A DNA stretch of 12,291 nt from JANMQK01 sp031370485 (GTDB lineage Bacteria; Acidobacteriota; Polarisedimenticolia; Gp22-AA2): contig JANMQK010000348.1 in NCBI GenBank assembly GCA_031370485.1, positions 1 to 12,291 of the forward strand, in the 5' to 3' direction. The notes below the pieces were generated by a model. It had not been told where the DNA came from. It searched no databases and saw only the letters and a program-made list of their open reading frames with translations. The translations under genes were made by a program, and so were the position numbers. This document shows positions 1-7,470 of this stretch, one piece after another; position 1 is the first letter of the stretch; the number at the start of each line of letters is the position of its first letter.

Positions 1-275
1 CGCTCGAACGGCCGCTCCTTGGCGGTGAAGGCGACGAGGTCGGCCCCTTCCGAATGAATGTCCAGGGCCAGCAGGAGCGTTCGCTCGGAGAATCGCCCGA
101 CGGCGCGTGTCCCGACCTGCCAGGTTTGCAGGGGTTGGACCTCCTGCGGCCCGGGGGCGAGGTGGGCACCGGCCGCCAGGTCGGCGCCGGCTGCGAGAGT
201 GACACCGGCCGCTATCGCGACACCGGCGGAGAGGGCGAGGGAAAGCACCGCGGCGCATCGCGGAGCCGGATTCAT
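1..275 (-). CDS. Unrecognised exported protein, N-terminal part (cut by window edge)
   Basis: An open frame on the - strand starts at an ATG (complement of 273-275) and runs off the left edge after 91 full codons with no stop. It begins MNPAPRCAAVLSLALSAG, which reads as a signal peptide: one Arg, then an Ala/Leu/Val-rich core. Residues 15-44 form five hexads of the pattern L-A-A-G-(A/V)-x, so the hydrophobic stretch is unusually long and the cleavage site is unclear. The visible mature part (about residues 45-91, with LQTWQVGTRAVGRFSE and LLLALDIHSEGADLVAFTAK) resembles the start of a beta-rich secreted domain, but I recognise no family. The start has only a weak upstream GGAA. The gene is divergent from the thioesterase at 418 and shares a 142-base intergenic region with it. 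GC-rich codon use matches the neighbours. I assign no function. Confidence 0.6.
   Translation of the reverse strand, partial: MNPAPRCAAVLSLALSAGVAIAAGVTLAAGADLAAGAHLAPGPQEVQPLQTWQVGTRAVGRFSERTLLLALDIHSEGADLVAFTAKERPFE
144..233 (-). repeat. Five tandem 18-bp units encoding a hexapeptide repeat
   Basis: Codons 15-44 of the - strand gene read LSAGVA, IAAGVT, LAAGAD, LAAGAH, LAPGPQ: five in-phase 18-base units with consensus L-A-A-G-(A/V)-x, the last one degenerate. The middle units are also similar at DNA level (each carries GCCGG-type cores). The array directly follows, or forms part of, the signal peptide. It may be a coding tandem duplication, or simply low-complexity Ala/Gly sequence in a GC-rich gene. 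Confidence 0.5.
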
Positions 276-322
276 CGGGCGGGCCGTTCCATTGGAGCGA
301 TCATCGTATGGGGTCGAGCCGA

Positions 323-328
323 TATACT
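323..328 (+). promoter_or_regulatory. Candidate -10 box upstream of the thioesterase gene
   Basis: TATACT matches the sigma-70 -10 consensus at five of six positions and sits in an AT-richer patch of an otherwise very GC-rich 142-base divergent intergenic region. The -35 position at 16-18 bases spacing (around 299-306) has no good TTGACA match, so this is only a half-promoter. If used, it would give a leader of about 85 bases that includes the hairpin at 358-375 and the G-rich stretch at 378-402. Confidence 0.25.
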
Positions 329-357
329 ACCCCGGCCCGCCGCGAAAGCCCCACCCG

Positions 358-375
358 CGGCCGCCGAGGCGGCCG
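358..375 (+). other. GC-rich hairpin in the thioesterase leader
   Basis: A perfect 7-bp inverted repeat (CGGCCGC / GCGGCCG) encloses a CGAG tetraloop. It lies 42 bases before the thioesterase start codon and directly before a run of guanine tracts. No T-tract follows, so it does not look like an intrinsic terminator. It could structure the mRNA leader, or be incidental to the high G+C content. Confidence 0.4.
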
Positions 376-377
376 GA

Positions 378-402
378 GGGAGGCGGGGCGGGCGGGCGAG
401 GG
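378..402 (+). promoter_or_regulatory. G-quadruplex-forming stretch next to the ribosome binding site
   Basis: Five guanine tracts of three or four (378-380, 385-388, 390-392, 394-396, 400-402) are separated by loops of 4, 1, 1 and 3 bases, which satisfies the usual G3+N1-7 quadruplex rule on the + strand, that is, in the mRNA if transcription starts upstream. The last tract runs into the Shine-Dalgarno sequence (GAAGAGGAG, 402-410) of the thioesterase gene, so folding could compete with ribosome binding. This is pattern evidence only. Confidence 0.35.
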
Positions 403-417
403 AAGAGGAGCCGGCCG

Positions 418-882
418 ATGAGCGACACGTGTCTTCAAGATACCTACGGCCCCGGCGGGGCCTGCTTCGGATGCGGGCCGCAGAACGCGCAGGGGCTCAG
501 GATCAAGAGCCATGTCGAGGGGGACCAAGTCGTCGCGACCTGGACGCCCGAGCCCCATCACGAGGCGTTCGAGGGTGTCCTGAGCGGCGGCATCATCGGC
601 ACGCTTCTCGACTGCCACAGCAACTGGACGGCGGCCTGGCACCTGATGCGGGCGAGGGGCGCCGACGCTCCCCCCTGCACGGTGACCGCCGAGTACCACG
701 TCACGATGTCCCGCCCGACGCCGTCCGGAAAGCCGGTCACGCTGCGGGCCCGTCCCGCCGAGGTCGGCTCCGACCGCGCGGTGATCGAGGCGACCCTCGA
801 GTCGGATGGCAAGGTCTGCGCGACCTGCCGCGGCGTTTTCGTCGCCGTGAAGCCGGGACACCCCGCATTCCACCGCTGGTAA
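418..882 (+). CDS. PaaI-like hotdog-fold thioesterase
   Basis: A 154-residue cytoplasmic protein of the PaaI/4HBT hotdog superfamily, which hydrolyses acyl-CoA or related thioesters; the substrate cannot be read from the sequence. The N-terminus carries CFGCGPQNAQGLRIK (residues 16-30), the Cys-rich opening typical of this branch. GGIIGTLLDCHSNW (57-70) is the hotdog helix, with Asp65 at the usual catalytic-side position. AEYHVTMSRPTPSGKPV (91-107) and the closing beta-strands follow. Length is normal for a single hotdog domain. I chose the ATG at 418 because GAAGAGGAG lies seven bases upstream and homology begins there; the frame is open back to 58, but that extension is low-complexity and Arg/Pro-rich. 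It has seven cysteines, including CFGC and CATC (134-137); whether they bind metal is unknown. No operon partner is evident, though the next gene starts 21 bases downstream. Confidence 0.85.
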   Translation: MSDTCLQDTYGPGGACFGCGPQNAQGLRIKSHVEGDQVVATWTPEPHHEAFEGVLSGGIIGTLLDCHSNWTAAWHLMRARGADAPPCTVTAEYHVTMSRPTPSGKPVTLRARPAEVGSDRAVIEATLESDGKVCATCRGVFVAVKPGHPAFHRW

Positions 883-903
883 TCCGAGGAGTCCACGCGA
901 CAG

Positions 904-1830
904 GTGGCCATGACCTCCCGGCGTCTCCGGACCGCGGCCCTCGGCTTCGTTCTCACCGCGCTCGCCGCGTCAGCCGCGGCGCCCCGCGCAGAGATGGACA
1001 GCGTCGTGGTGGGCGCGCTGACGCTGGAGGCTCCGGGAGGGCAGCGTGATCTTCTCGAGAAACTGGCGCGCCGGGCCTCGGCGGCCCTGCCGCGGCTCGA
1101 GGCCGATCTCGGAGTGCGCCCGGCGGCTCCCTACCGGATCGTCCTCATCCCGCCGGGCCGCGTGGAGGATCCCGGACTCGCCGCGCTCGACTCCAGCGCA
1201 CCCTCCTGGGCGGCGGGGTTTCTCATCCCCTCGCGGCGGCTTGGCGCCATCAGGGTGGGGAAGGCCGACAACTATCCCTACGCCGACCTCACTTCGGTGC
1301 TGGTCCACGAATCAACGCATATGCTGCTGCACGACGCCGCCGGCGGAAACCTGCCCCGCTGGTTCGGGGAGGGGGTGGCGACGGGGGAGGAGCGCGCCTG
1401 GGGACTGCGAGATATCCTGGTCTACTCCTCGTCGCTCATCACCGGGAGGCTGCCGCCTCTCGGAGAGTTGGACGCGGCGTTCGAGGCGTCCGCCTCGGAG
1501 GCGCGGGCCGCCTACGCCGCCTCGTTCGACTTCATCCTGTGGGCGCGGGGCCGCCATGGCGCGGACGTCGTGCGACGCATCCTGCGCGAGGCTCCCGGGC
1601 TTCCGTTCGCCGAGGCCTGGCGGGCCGCGACCGGCGACGCCCTCGCGAAGTCCGAGTCCGAATGGCGGCGGGGCAGCCTCTGGCTCTACCGCTGGGTCCC
1701 GGCGCTGACCGGCACCGCGACGCTCTGGACGGTCATCACACTCCTCGCCCTCCTGGCGGTGGCGCGCCGCCGCGCGCGCTCGCGCGAGATTCTCGAGCGC
1801 TGGGACAGCGAAACGGACGGTTGGGAGTAA
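904..1830 (+). CDS. Exported, membrane-anchored MA-family metallopeptidase (HExxH)
   Basis: A 308-residue protein with an N-terminal signal peptide (core about residues 10-26, ending ASAAAPRAE). A gluzincin-like zinc site follows: VLVHESTHMLLH (HESTH at 135-139) and LPRWFGEGVA (150-159), where Glu156 is the expected third zinc ligand. This combination is typical of the peptidase MA-like family (PF13485-type). A C-terminal hydrophobic segment (about 268-287), followed by an Arg-rich stretch and an acidic tail, should anchor the domain on the outer face of the inner membrane. The substrate is unknown. The start is ambiguous: GTG at 904 lies 12 bases after GAGGAG (886-891), and an in-frame ATG at 910 is also possible. 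It lies 21 bases after the thioesterase gene, so co-transcription is likely, and 57 bases before the GAPDH pair. Family assignment is firm; catalytic competence is inferred from intact ligands. Confidence 0.85.
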   Translation: MAMTSRRLRTAALGFVLTALAASAAAPRAEMDSVVVGALTLEAPGGQRDLLEKLARRASAALPRLEADLGVRPAAPYRIVLIPPGRVEDPGLAALDSSAPSWAAGFLIPSRRLGAIRVGKADNYPYADLTSVLVHESTHMLLHDAAGGNLPRWFGEGVATGEERAWGLRDILVYSSSLITGRLPPLGELDAAFEASASEARAAYAASFDFILWARGRHGADVVRRILREAPGLPFAEAWRAATGDALAKSESEWRRGSLWLYRWVPALTGTATLWTVITLLALLAVARRRARSREILERWDSETDGWE

Positions 1831-1839
1831 AGTGGGGAT

Positions 1840-1872
1840 CTGCCCGCACCGGCGCGATTCTGGGACGGGCAG
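1840..1872 (+). promoter_or_regulatory. Inverted repeat before the GAPDH-like gene, flanked by AGTGGGGA direct repeats
   Basis: CTGCCCG (1840-1846) and CGGGCAG (1866-1872) form a perfect 7-bp inverted repeat with a 19-base spacer. Two copies of AGTGGGGA lie at 1831-1838 and 1871-1878. The right copy overlaps the Shine-Dalgarno sequence GGGGAG (1874-1879) of the GAPDH-like gene. The element fills most of the 57-base gap and could be an operator or an RNA hairpin controlling translation. No recognisable regulator gene is adjacent. Confidence 0.35.
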
Positions 1873-1887
1873 TGGGGAGAAAAGCGC

Positions 1888-2901
1888 ATGGCGATTCGGA
1901 TCGGGCTGATGGGGTTCGGGCGCATCGGGCGAAACCTCTACCGCATCCTTTATAAGAGAGAGGATGTGAGTGTTGAGGCGATCTCGGACGTCGCGGACCA
2001 CAAGGCGCTCGAATACCTCCTGCGCTTCGACACGGTGCGCGGCCGGTTCCCGGACGTGGTGAGCATCAAGGAAGGGAACCTCTACTGCCGCGGCCGCCAG
2101 GTCCGCATGCTCTCGGGGAAGGAGCCGGGGGATGTTCCGTGGGGGGAGCTGGGGGTTGACGTGGTGGTCGAGGCGACGGCGCGCTACCGCAGCCGCAAGG
2201 ACATCGCGCGCCACCTCGACGCGGGGGCGAAGCGCGTCATCCTGTGCGTGCCGCCCACCGACCCGCCCGACATCACGGTGGTGATGGGCGTGAACGACCA
2301 TCTGCTGACCAGAGAGCACCGCATCGTCTCGAACGGCTCGTGCACGGCGCACTGCGCGGCGCCGATCATCAAGGTGCTGCACGAGGCGTTCGGCCTACGC
2401 CGGGTGATGTTCACGACGGTCCACGCCTACACGAACCGCGACCGCCTCGCCGACGTGGTGGACGTCGACCTGCGGCGCGGGCGCGCGGCGGCGGAGAACA
2501 TCATCCCCACCTCGACCAACGCCCCCGCGGTCATCATGGATCTCCTGCCAGCGCTCAAGGGCCGGATCGGCGGACTGGCGATGAACGTGCCCGTGCCGGA
2601 CGGGTCGGTCGTCGATCTCGTCGCCTGGACCACGAAAAAGGTCGACCGCACCGCGATCAACGAGGTCATCCGCACGGCGGCCGCCGGCCCGCTGAGGAAC
2701 ATCCTCGAGTACGAGGAAGACCCGATCGTCTCGTCCGACGTCATCGGCAACCCGCACTCGTCGATCTTCGACGCTCTCTCGACGCTGACGCTCGGGGACG
2801 ACCTGCTCAAGGTGGTTTCGTGGTACGACAACTCGTGGGGCTACTCGAACCGCGTCGTCGATCTCATCGAGCGGTTCGCCGCCATCGAGGCGGGACGATG
2901 A
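1888..2901 (+). CDS. Divergent GAPDH-like dehydrogenase with altered phosphate-binding site
   Basis: A 337-residue type I glyceraldehyde-3-phosphate dehydrogenase homologue, full length for the family. The Rossmann motif GFGRIGRN (9-16) and Asp34 for NAD are present, as are the catalytic Cys152 (SNGSCTAHC) and His179 (TTVHAYTN). It aligns without gaps to the downstream paralogue at about 56% identity (hand count). Compared with that copy and the family norm, it has Ala98 for Gly in the VEATGR strand, Ala154-His155 for Thr-Asn after the catalytic Cys, Asn211 for Gly, Pro213-Ala214 for Ala-Lys, Asn233 for the conserved Arg of the RVP motif, and Ser316 for Glu in YDNEWGYS. The Arg normally contacts substrate phosphate, so a changed substrate or reduced phosphorylating activity is plausible. 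The start is supported by GGGGAG eight bases upstream. The next gene follows after 28 bases, implying one operon. An ordinary but diverged GAPDH cannot be excluded. Confidence 0.85.
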   Translation: MAIRIGLMGFGRIGRNLYRILYKREDVSVEAISDVADHKALEYLLRFDTVRGRFPDVVSIKEGNLYCRGRQVRMLSGKEPGDVPWGELGVDVVVEATARYRSRKDIARHLDAGAKRVILCVPPTDPPDITVVMGVNDHLLTREHRIVSNGSCTAHCAAPIIKVLHEAFGLRRVMFTTVHAYTNRDRLADVVDVDLRRGRAAAENIIPTSTNAPAVIMDLLPALKGRIGGLAMNVPVPDGSVVDLVAWTTKKVDRTAINEVIRTAAAGPLRNILEYEEDPIVSSDVIGNPHSSIFDALSTLTLGDDLLKVVSWYDNSWGYSNRVVDLIERFAAIEAGR

Positions 2902-2929
2902 CCATTCGTGCCGCAAGCGAGGACGCGCG

Positions 2930-3940
<1,011 letters not shown>

Positions 3941-4002
3941 GCGCGGCACGTCCGGTCAGACGCGCCGTCGCGGCCGGCCGCAGTCAGGGGAGAGCGACCC
4001 GG

Positions 4003-5892
4003 GTGAACGGGACCACGCTTTCGAAGAGAGCGCGCGTCGCGGCCGCCCTGGCCGCGATCCTCGCCTGCCACGCCGGGCTGGCGCTGACGAGCCTGCGACG
4101 GAACTCGGTCACGATCGACGAGTTCTCCCACCTGCCGGCCGGCCTGACCTACTGGCAGCAGGGGACCTTCGCCCTCTATCACCACAACCCGCCCCTCGTG
4201 AAGATGCTGGCGGCACTGCCCGTGCTCGCCTCGCGGCCCGCGGTGGATTACGGCGGCTCGTGGGCACGCGCCATGGAGGGCGGATACCAGGCGGGCCACG
4301 TCGATTTCGGCAAGGAATTCATGCGGGCGAACTCCGCCCGCTACTTCGAGCTTTTCAACCGGGGCAGGATGGTGATCGTGGCCCTGTCGGTCCTGGGAGC
4401 TCTGCTGATTTTTCTCTGGGCCCGCGATCTCTGGGGAGCGGGCGGGGGCCTGCTGGCCTCGGCGTTCTGGGCGTTCGACCCGAACGTCCTGGCGCATGCC
4501 GGCGTCGTCACGACCGACATCGGCGCCGCGGTCGCCATCTTCGCGACCGTCTATCTTTTCTGGCGCTGGCTGCGTTCGCCATCCTGGCCGCGCGCCGCGG
4601 CGGCGGGGGCCGTCCTCGGTCTCGCCCTCCTTGCGAAGTTCAGCGCCTTGATCCTGCTGCTGATCCTGCCAGCGCTGGCCGCCATCCACTGGATCGTCAC
4701 GCGCCGCCGCCTCGCGGCGGGGCATCTGCTGGTCATCCCGGCGTTGGCTCTTCTCGTCCTGAACGCCGGGTACGGCTTCGAGGGAAGCGGCCGCCCGCTG
4801 GGCAGCTTCGCGTTTCTCAGCCCCGACCTGACCAGGCCGCGCACCGGCGGAGAGATCCCCGACCATCCGAACGCGCTCTACCGTCTGCTCTACTCGCAGA
4901 GGGAGAACCGCTTCGCGCGGACCTTGATCGGCCGGCTCCCCACGCCCTTGCCGGCACAGTACGTGCTCGGCTTCGACGACCAGCGCTTCGAGTCGAAGAT
5001 CGGCCTGCCAGGCGGCGGCTACGCGGTCTATCTGTGCGGCGAGATCCGCCGCGACGGCTGGTGGTACTACTACCTCTACGCGCTCGCGCTCAAGGTCCCC
5101 CTCGGCACCTGGCTTGTCGTCGCGGTGGCGATCGCCGCGGCGCTGCGGGCCCGCTGGCGACTGTCGTGGGAGGACGAGGCGGCATGGGTACTGCCGGCGC
5201 TGGTCGTCCTGGCCGGCATGAGCCTGATGACCGGTCTCGACCTCGGTGTGCGCTACCTCCTGCCGATGTTCCCGTTCCTGTACGTCGGCTGCGGCCGTCT
5301 CGCGCTTCTCGTCGGGGCGCGGCTCCGTTCGGCGCGGATCATGGTGCTCGTCGCGGGCACGGCGCTTCTCTGGAATGTCGCCGAAGCGGCTTGCGTCTGG
5401 CCGCACTACATCTCCTACTTCAACGAGGCTGCGGGCGGGCCTGCCGGCGGTCATCGGTATCTCATCGACAGCAACCTCGACTGGGGGCAGGATCTGCTCG
5501 AGTTGAAGCGTTGGCTTGGCCGCAACCCGCAGCCGGAGGGTCTGGCTCTGGCGTATTTCGGGACCGTCAACCCCGGCATCGCGGGCATCCACTACCGGCT
5601 GCCACCGCGCGATCCGGGCATCGTGCCGCCCCGTCGCCGCCTGCCCGGCGAGACGGACGGGCTGCGGCCGGGGACCTACGCCGTCAGCGTCAACTTCCTC
5701 CAGGGCCTGCCGAACTGGATGACGGGCGAGGAGGGGGAGGTCGTCCCGGTGGACCAGGATGCGCTGGGCTACTTCGGCGCGCTGCGCCCCTACGCGCGCG
5801 CCGGCTACTCGATCTTGATCTACCGCCTGGACGAGAATGACGTCGAGCGCCTGCGGCGGGCCTGGGGGCCGGACGCCGCGGGGCCCGGATAG
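4003..5892 (+). CDS. GT-C family membrane glycosyltransferase (GT39/PMT-like)
   Basis: A 629-residue polytopic inner-membrane protein of the dolichyl/polyprenyl-phosphate-sugar-dependent glycosyltransferase type, which transfers a sugar from a lipid carrier to an acceptor on the periplasmic side. After the first membrane segment (about 11-31) comes the GT-C acidic motif TIDEFSH (37-43, Asp39-Glu40) and HNPPLVK (61-67). About ten further hydrophobic segments follow (for example 123-140, 171-189, 203-231, 242-254, 355-381, 396-410, 416-438, 446-460), with VRYLLP at 416-421. The C-terminal soluble part has LIDSNLDWGQDL (487-498), a motif common in bacterial members. The GTG at 4003 is preferred because GGGGAGAG lies about eight bases upstream; the frame is open further back into the gap gene, but that part is non-homologous. 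It starts 62 bases after gap. Acceptor and sugar are unknown. Confidence 0.85.
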   Translation: MNGTTLSKRARVAAALAAILACHAGLALTSLRRNSVTIDEFSHLPAGLTYWQQGTFALYHHNPPLVKMLAALPVLASRPAVDYGGSWARAMEGGYQAGHVDFGKEFMRANSARYFELFNRGRMVIVALSVLGALLIFLWARDLWGAGGGLLASAFWAFDPNVLAHAGVVTTDIGAAVAIFATVYLFWRWLRSPSWPRAAAAGAVLGLALLAKFSALILLLILPALAAIHWIVTRRRLAAGHLLVIPALALLVLNAGYGFEGSGRPLGSFAFLSPDLTRPRTGGEIPDHPNALYRLLYSQRENRFARTLIGRLPTPLPAQYVLGFDDQRFESKIGLPGGGYAVYLCGEIRRDGWWYYYLYALALKVPLGTWLVVAVAIAAALRARWRLSWEDEAAWVLPALVVLAGMSLMTGLDLGVRYLLPMFPFLYVGCGRLALLVGARLRSARIMVLVAGTALLWNVAEAACVWPHYISYFNEAAGGPAGGHRYLIDSNLDWGQDLLELKRWLGRNPQPEGLALAYFGTVNPGIAGIHYRLPPRDPGIVPPRRRLPGETDGLRPGTYAVSVNFLQGLPNWMTGEEGEVVPVDQDALGYFGALRPYARAGYSILIYRLDENDVERLRRAWGPDAAGPG

Positions 5893-5924
5893 CGGATTCT
5901 ACTTACGGTGAGGGGGGTCGAGAA

Positions 5925-6521
5925 ATGGTTGCGCTTCGCCGCATCGCAGTCGCCGTTTTCAGTGTCGTGGTCCTGTCGGCCGTTCCGTGCCTGGCGCTGG
6001 ACACGATCTACCTCGTGCGCCACGCCGACAAGGACACATCGTGGCCCGATGAGTATGACGCCTACCGCCCCCTGAGCCGCGCCGGCCAGAAACGGGCCAA
6101 ACGCCTCGCGGGACTCCTGGAGAAGGCCGGCATCGTGGCGATCTATTCCACCCCCACAACGCGCACGCTCGCCACCGGCATGCCCCTGGCGCGCCGGCGC
6201 GCGATCAAGATCGAAACCAGCCGCGAGAGCGCCGATGACGCGCGGCAGGAGGGGTTCCTGTCGGAGGTTCGCAAGAAGCATCCCGGCCACGGAGCGGTTC
6301 TCATCGTCGGTCACTCGGAAACTGTGCCGACCCTCCTCCTCCACCTGGGCGCCGAGCCCTCCTGCTATGACCGTCTCGGCATCGCGAAGACGCCGGAGGG
6401 GCTGCGCGTGGAAGGGTATGATGGGCTCTGGCGCGTGGACCTGGCGCGCGAGGGTTGCGACAGGATTACCCGGCGCGATCAGGACGACGGCGCGAAGCGC
6501 CGGGGAGCCACGAAGCGCTAG
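5925..6521 (+). CDS. Exported histidine phosphatase (phosphoglycerate mutase/SixA-like)
   Basis: A 198-residue member of the histidine phosphatase superfamily with an N-terminal signal peptide (core about 6-24, LSAVPCLALD), so it should act outside the cytoplasm. The phosphate pocket is recognisable: IYLVRHADK (28-36) with Arg32 and nucleophile His33, PLSRAGQKRAKRLAGLL (49-65), STPTTRT with Arg80 (75-81), and LIVGHSETVP (126-135) with the second His130. These are the expected residues of branch 1 enzymes, so it is probably catalytic; the substrate is unknown. The C-terminus (about 180-198) is a highly charged, probably disordered tail. The start ATG follows a G-rich Shine-Dalgarno region (GAGGGGGG). 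It lies 32 bases after the glycosyltransferase and 33 bases before the next gene, suggesting an operon of functionally unrelated genes. A role in phosphate release is an inference. Confidence 0.88.
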   Translation: MVALRRIAVAVFSVVVLSAVPCLALDTIYLVRHADKDTSWPDEYDAYRPLSRAGQKRAKRLAGLLEKAGIVAIYSTPTTRTLATGMPLARRRAIKIETSRESADDARQEGFLSEVRKKHPGHGAVLIVGHSETVPTLLLHLGAEPSCYDRLGIAKTPEGLRVEGYDGLWRVDLAREGCDRITRRDQDDGAKRRGATKR

Positions 6522-6554
6522 GCGCGCGCGCCGCGGAACGGGAGGCGATCAGGC

Positions 6555-7415
6555 ATGGGCCCAGGAAGCAACCCGGGAATCCAGAGCGTCGAACCGGACG
6601 AGGCGGAGCGGTTGGTGCGCGACGACGCCGTGCGGATCCTCGACGTCCGGACTCCCGAGGAGTACCGGGAGCTCGGGCACATTCCCGGGGCGATCCTGCT
6701 GCCCGTCGATCTGATCCCCTCGGCCCCCGCCACGCTGCCGCGCGACGGGAAGCCGCTCCTGGTCTATTGCGAGCACGGGTTGCGCAGCGTGAGCGCGGTC
6801 CGTTTCCTGGCGCAGGCCGGCTACGAGAACCTGCTCAACCTCGCGGGCGGCCTGTCGCGCTGGACCGGCCCGCGCGACCACGCTCCCGCGGAGGAAGGCG
6901 CCGCGGCGGGGCCGTCGCCATGGCTGGTCGCGAACGCCGACCTGCTGCCCCGCGGTGGAAAAACACTCGACGTCGCCTGCGGACGCGGGCGGCATGCGCT
7001 GCTTCTGGCCGTGGCCGGCTTTCCGGTCCGCGCGCTCGACCGCGACGCGGCGGCGATCGCCGACCTGTCCAATATCGCTCGCCGCCTCAATCTGCCGGTT
7101 CGCGCGGAGGTCATGGACCTCGAGGCGGACGGGATCGACCTGGGCCACGAGATTTACGATCTGATCGTCGTTTTCCGATTCCTCCACCGCCCGCTTTTCC
7201 CCGCCATCCGGAAAGCCCTGCGCACCGGCGGTCTCCTGCTCTACGAGACCTACACCGAGGCCCAGGCCGCGCGCGGCAAGCCGTCCAACCCCGATTTCCT
7301 CCTGAAACCGGGCGAGTTGCGGGCGCTGGCTGCCCCCCTCGACATCCTGCGCGACCGCGAGGGGGAGTTCGACGGCGGGATGATCGCCGCGGTCGCGGCG
7401 CGCAAGAAAGACTGA
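6555..7415 (+). CDS. Rhodanese domain fused to a SAM-dependent methyltransferase
   Basis: A 286-residue cytoplasmic two-domain protein. Residues 10-106 are a single rhodanese domain: ILDVRTPEEYRELGHIPGA (28-46) and the active loop LLVYCEHGLRS (68-78) with persulfide-carrying Cys72. An Ala/Gly/Pro-rich linker (107-121) leads to a class I methyltransferase. This domain has motif I TLDVACGRGRHALLLA (137-152), an acidic end of strand beta-2 (RALDRD, 159-164), YDLIVVFRFLHRPLF (201-215) and GGLLLYETYTEAQ (225-237). The TehB-like (tellurite/selenite methylation) branch is the closest I recognise. Fusion of a sulfur-transfer domain to such a methyltransferase suggests methylation of a sulfur, selenium or tellurium species, but this is inference. 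GGGAGG sits nine bases before the ATG. It lies 33 bases downstream of the phosphatase gene. Both active sites look intact. Confidence 0.88.
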   Translation: MGPGSNPGIQSVEPDEAERLVRDDAVRILDVRTPEEYRELGHIPGAILLPVDLIPSAPATLPRDGKPLLVYCEHGLRSVSAVRFLAQAGYENLLNLAGGLSRWTGPRDHAPAEEGAAAGPSPWLVANADLLPRGGKTLDVACGRGRHALLLAVAGFPVRALDRDAAAIADLSNIARRLNLPVRAEVMDLEADGIDLGHEIYDLIVVFRFLHRPLFPAIRKALRTGGLLLYETYTEAQAARGKPSNPDFLLKPGELRALAAPLDILRDREGEFDGGMIAAVAARKKD

Positions 7416-7470
7416 GCGGTCCCGTTCAGCCGGAAATACTGGCTCCCGGATTTCAGTTCCGTAAGTGGAC

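Noticed and set aside
49..82. Residue range 49-82 of the LolA-like protein (gene at 7948) as a methionine-rich copper-binding segment linked to the cupredoxin
   Set aside because: The methionines are spread along beta-strands rather than in a CxxxM/MxxM metal motif array, and I believe the composition is common in this protein group.
58..417. N-terminal extension of the thioesterase frame
   Set aside because: The extension is low-complexity, crosses the divergent intergenic region and overlaps the - strand gene. The ATG at 418 has a good ribosome binding site and starts at the conserved domain.
1888..2901. Assignment of the first GAPDH copy as erythrose-4-phosphate dehydrogenase (Epd/GapB)
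   Set aside because: As I recall it, Epd keeps the SCTTNC and RVP arginine motifs and changes other positions, such as the residues after the catalytic His. This copy shows the opposite pattern.
3971..3980. Palindrome CGGCCGGCCG between gap and the glycosyltransferase gene
   Set aside because: A short self-complementary run of G and C is expected by chance at this composition. It has no usable loop or T-tract for a terminator.
7428..7444. Possible intrinsic terminator after the rhodanese-methyltransferase gene
   Set aside because: The stem is only six pairs with one G-T wobble and is not followed by a T-run.
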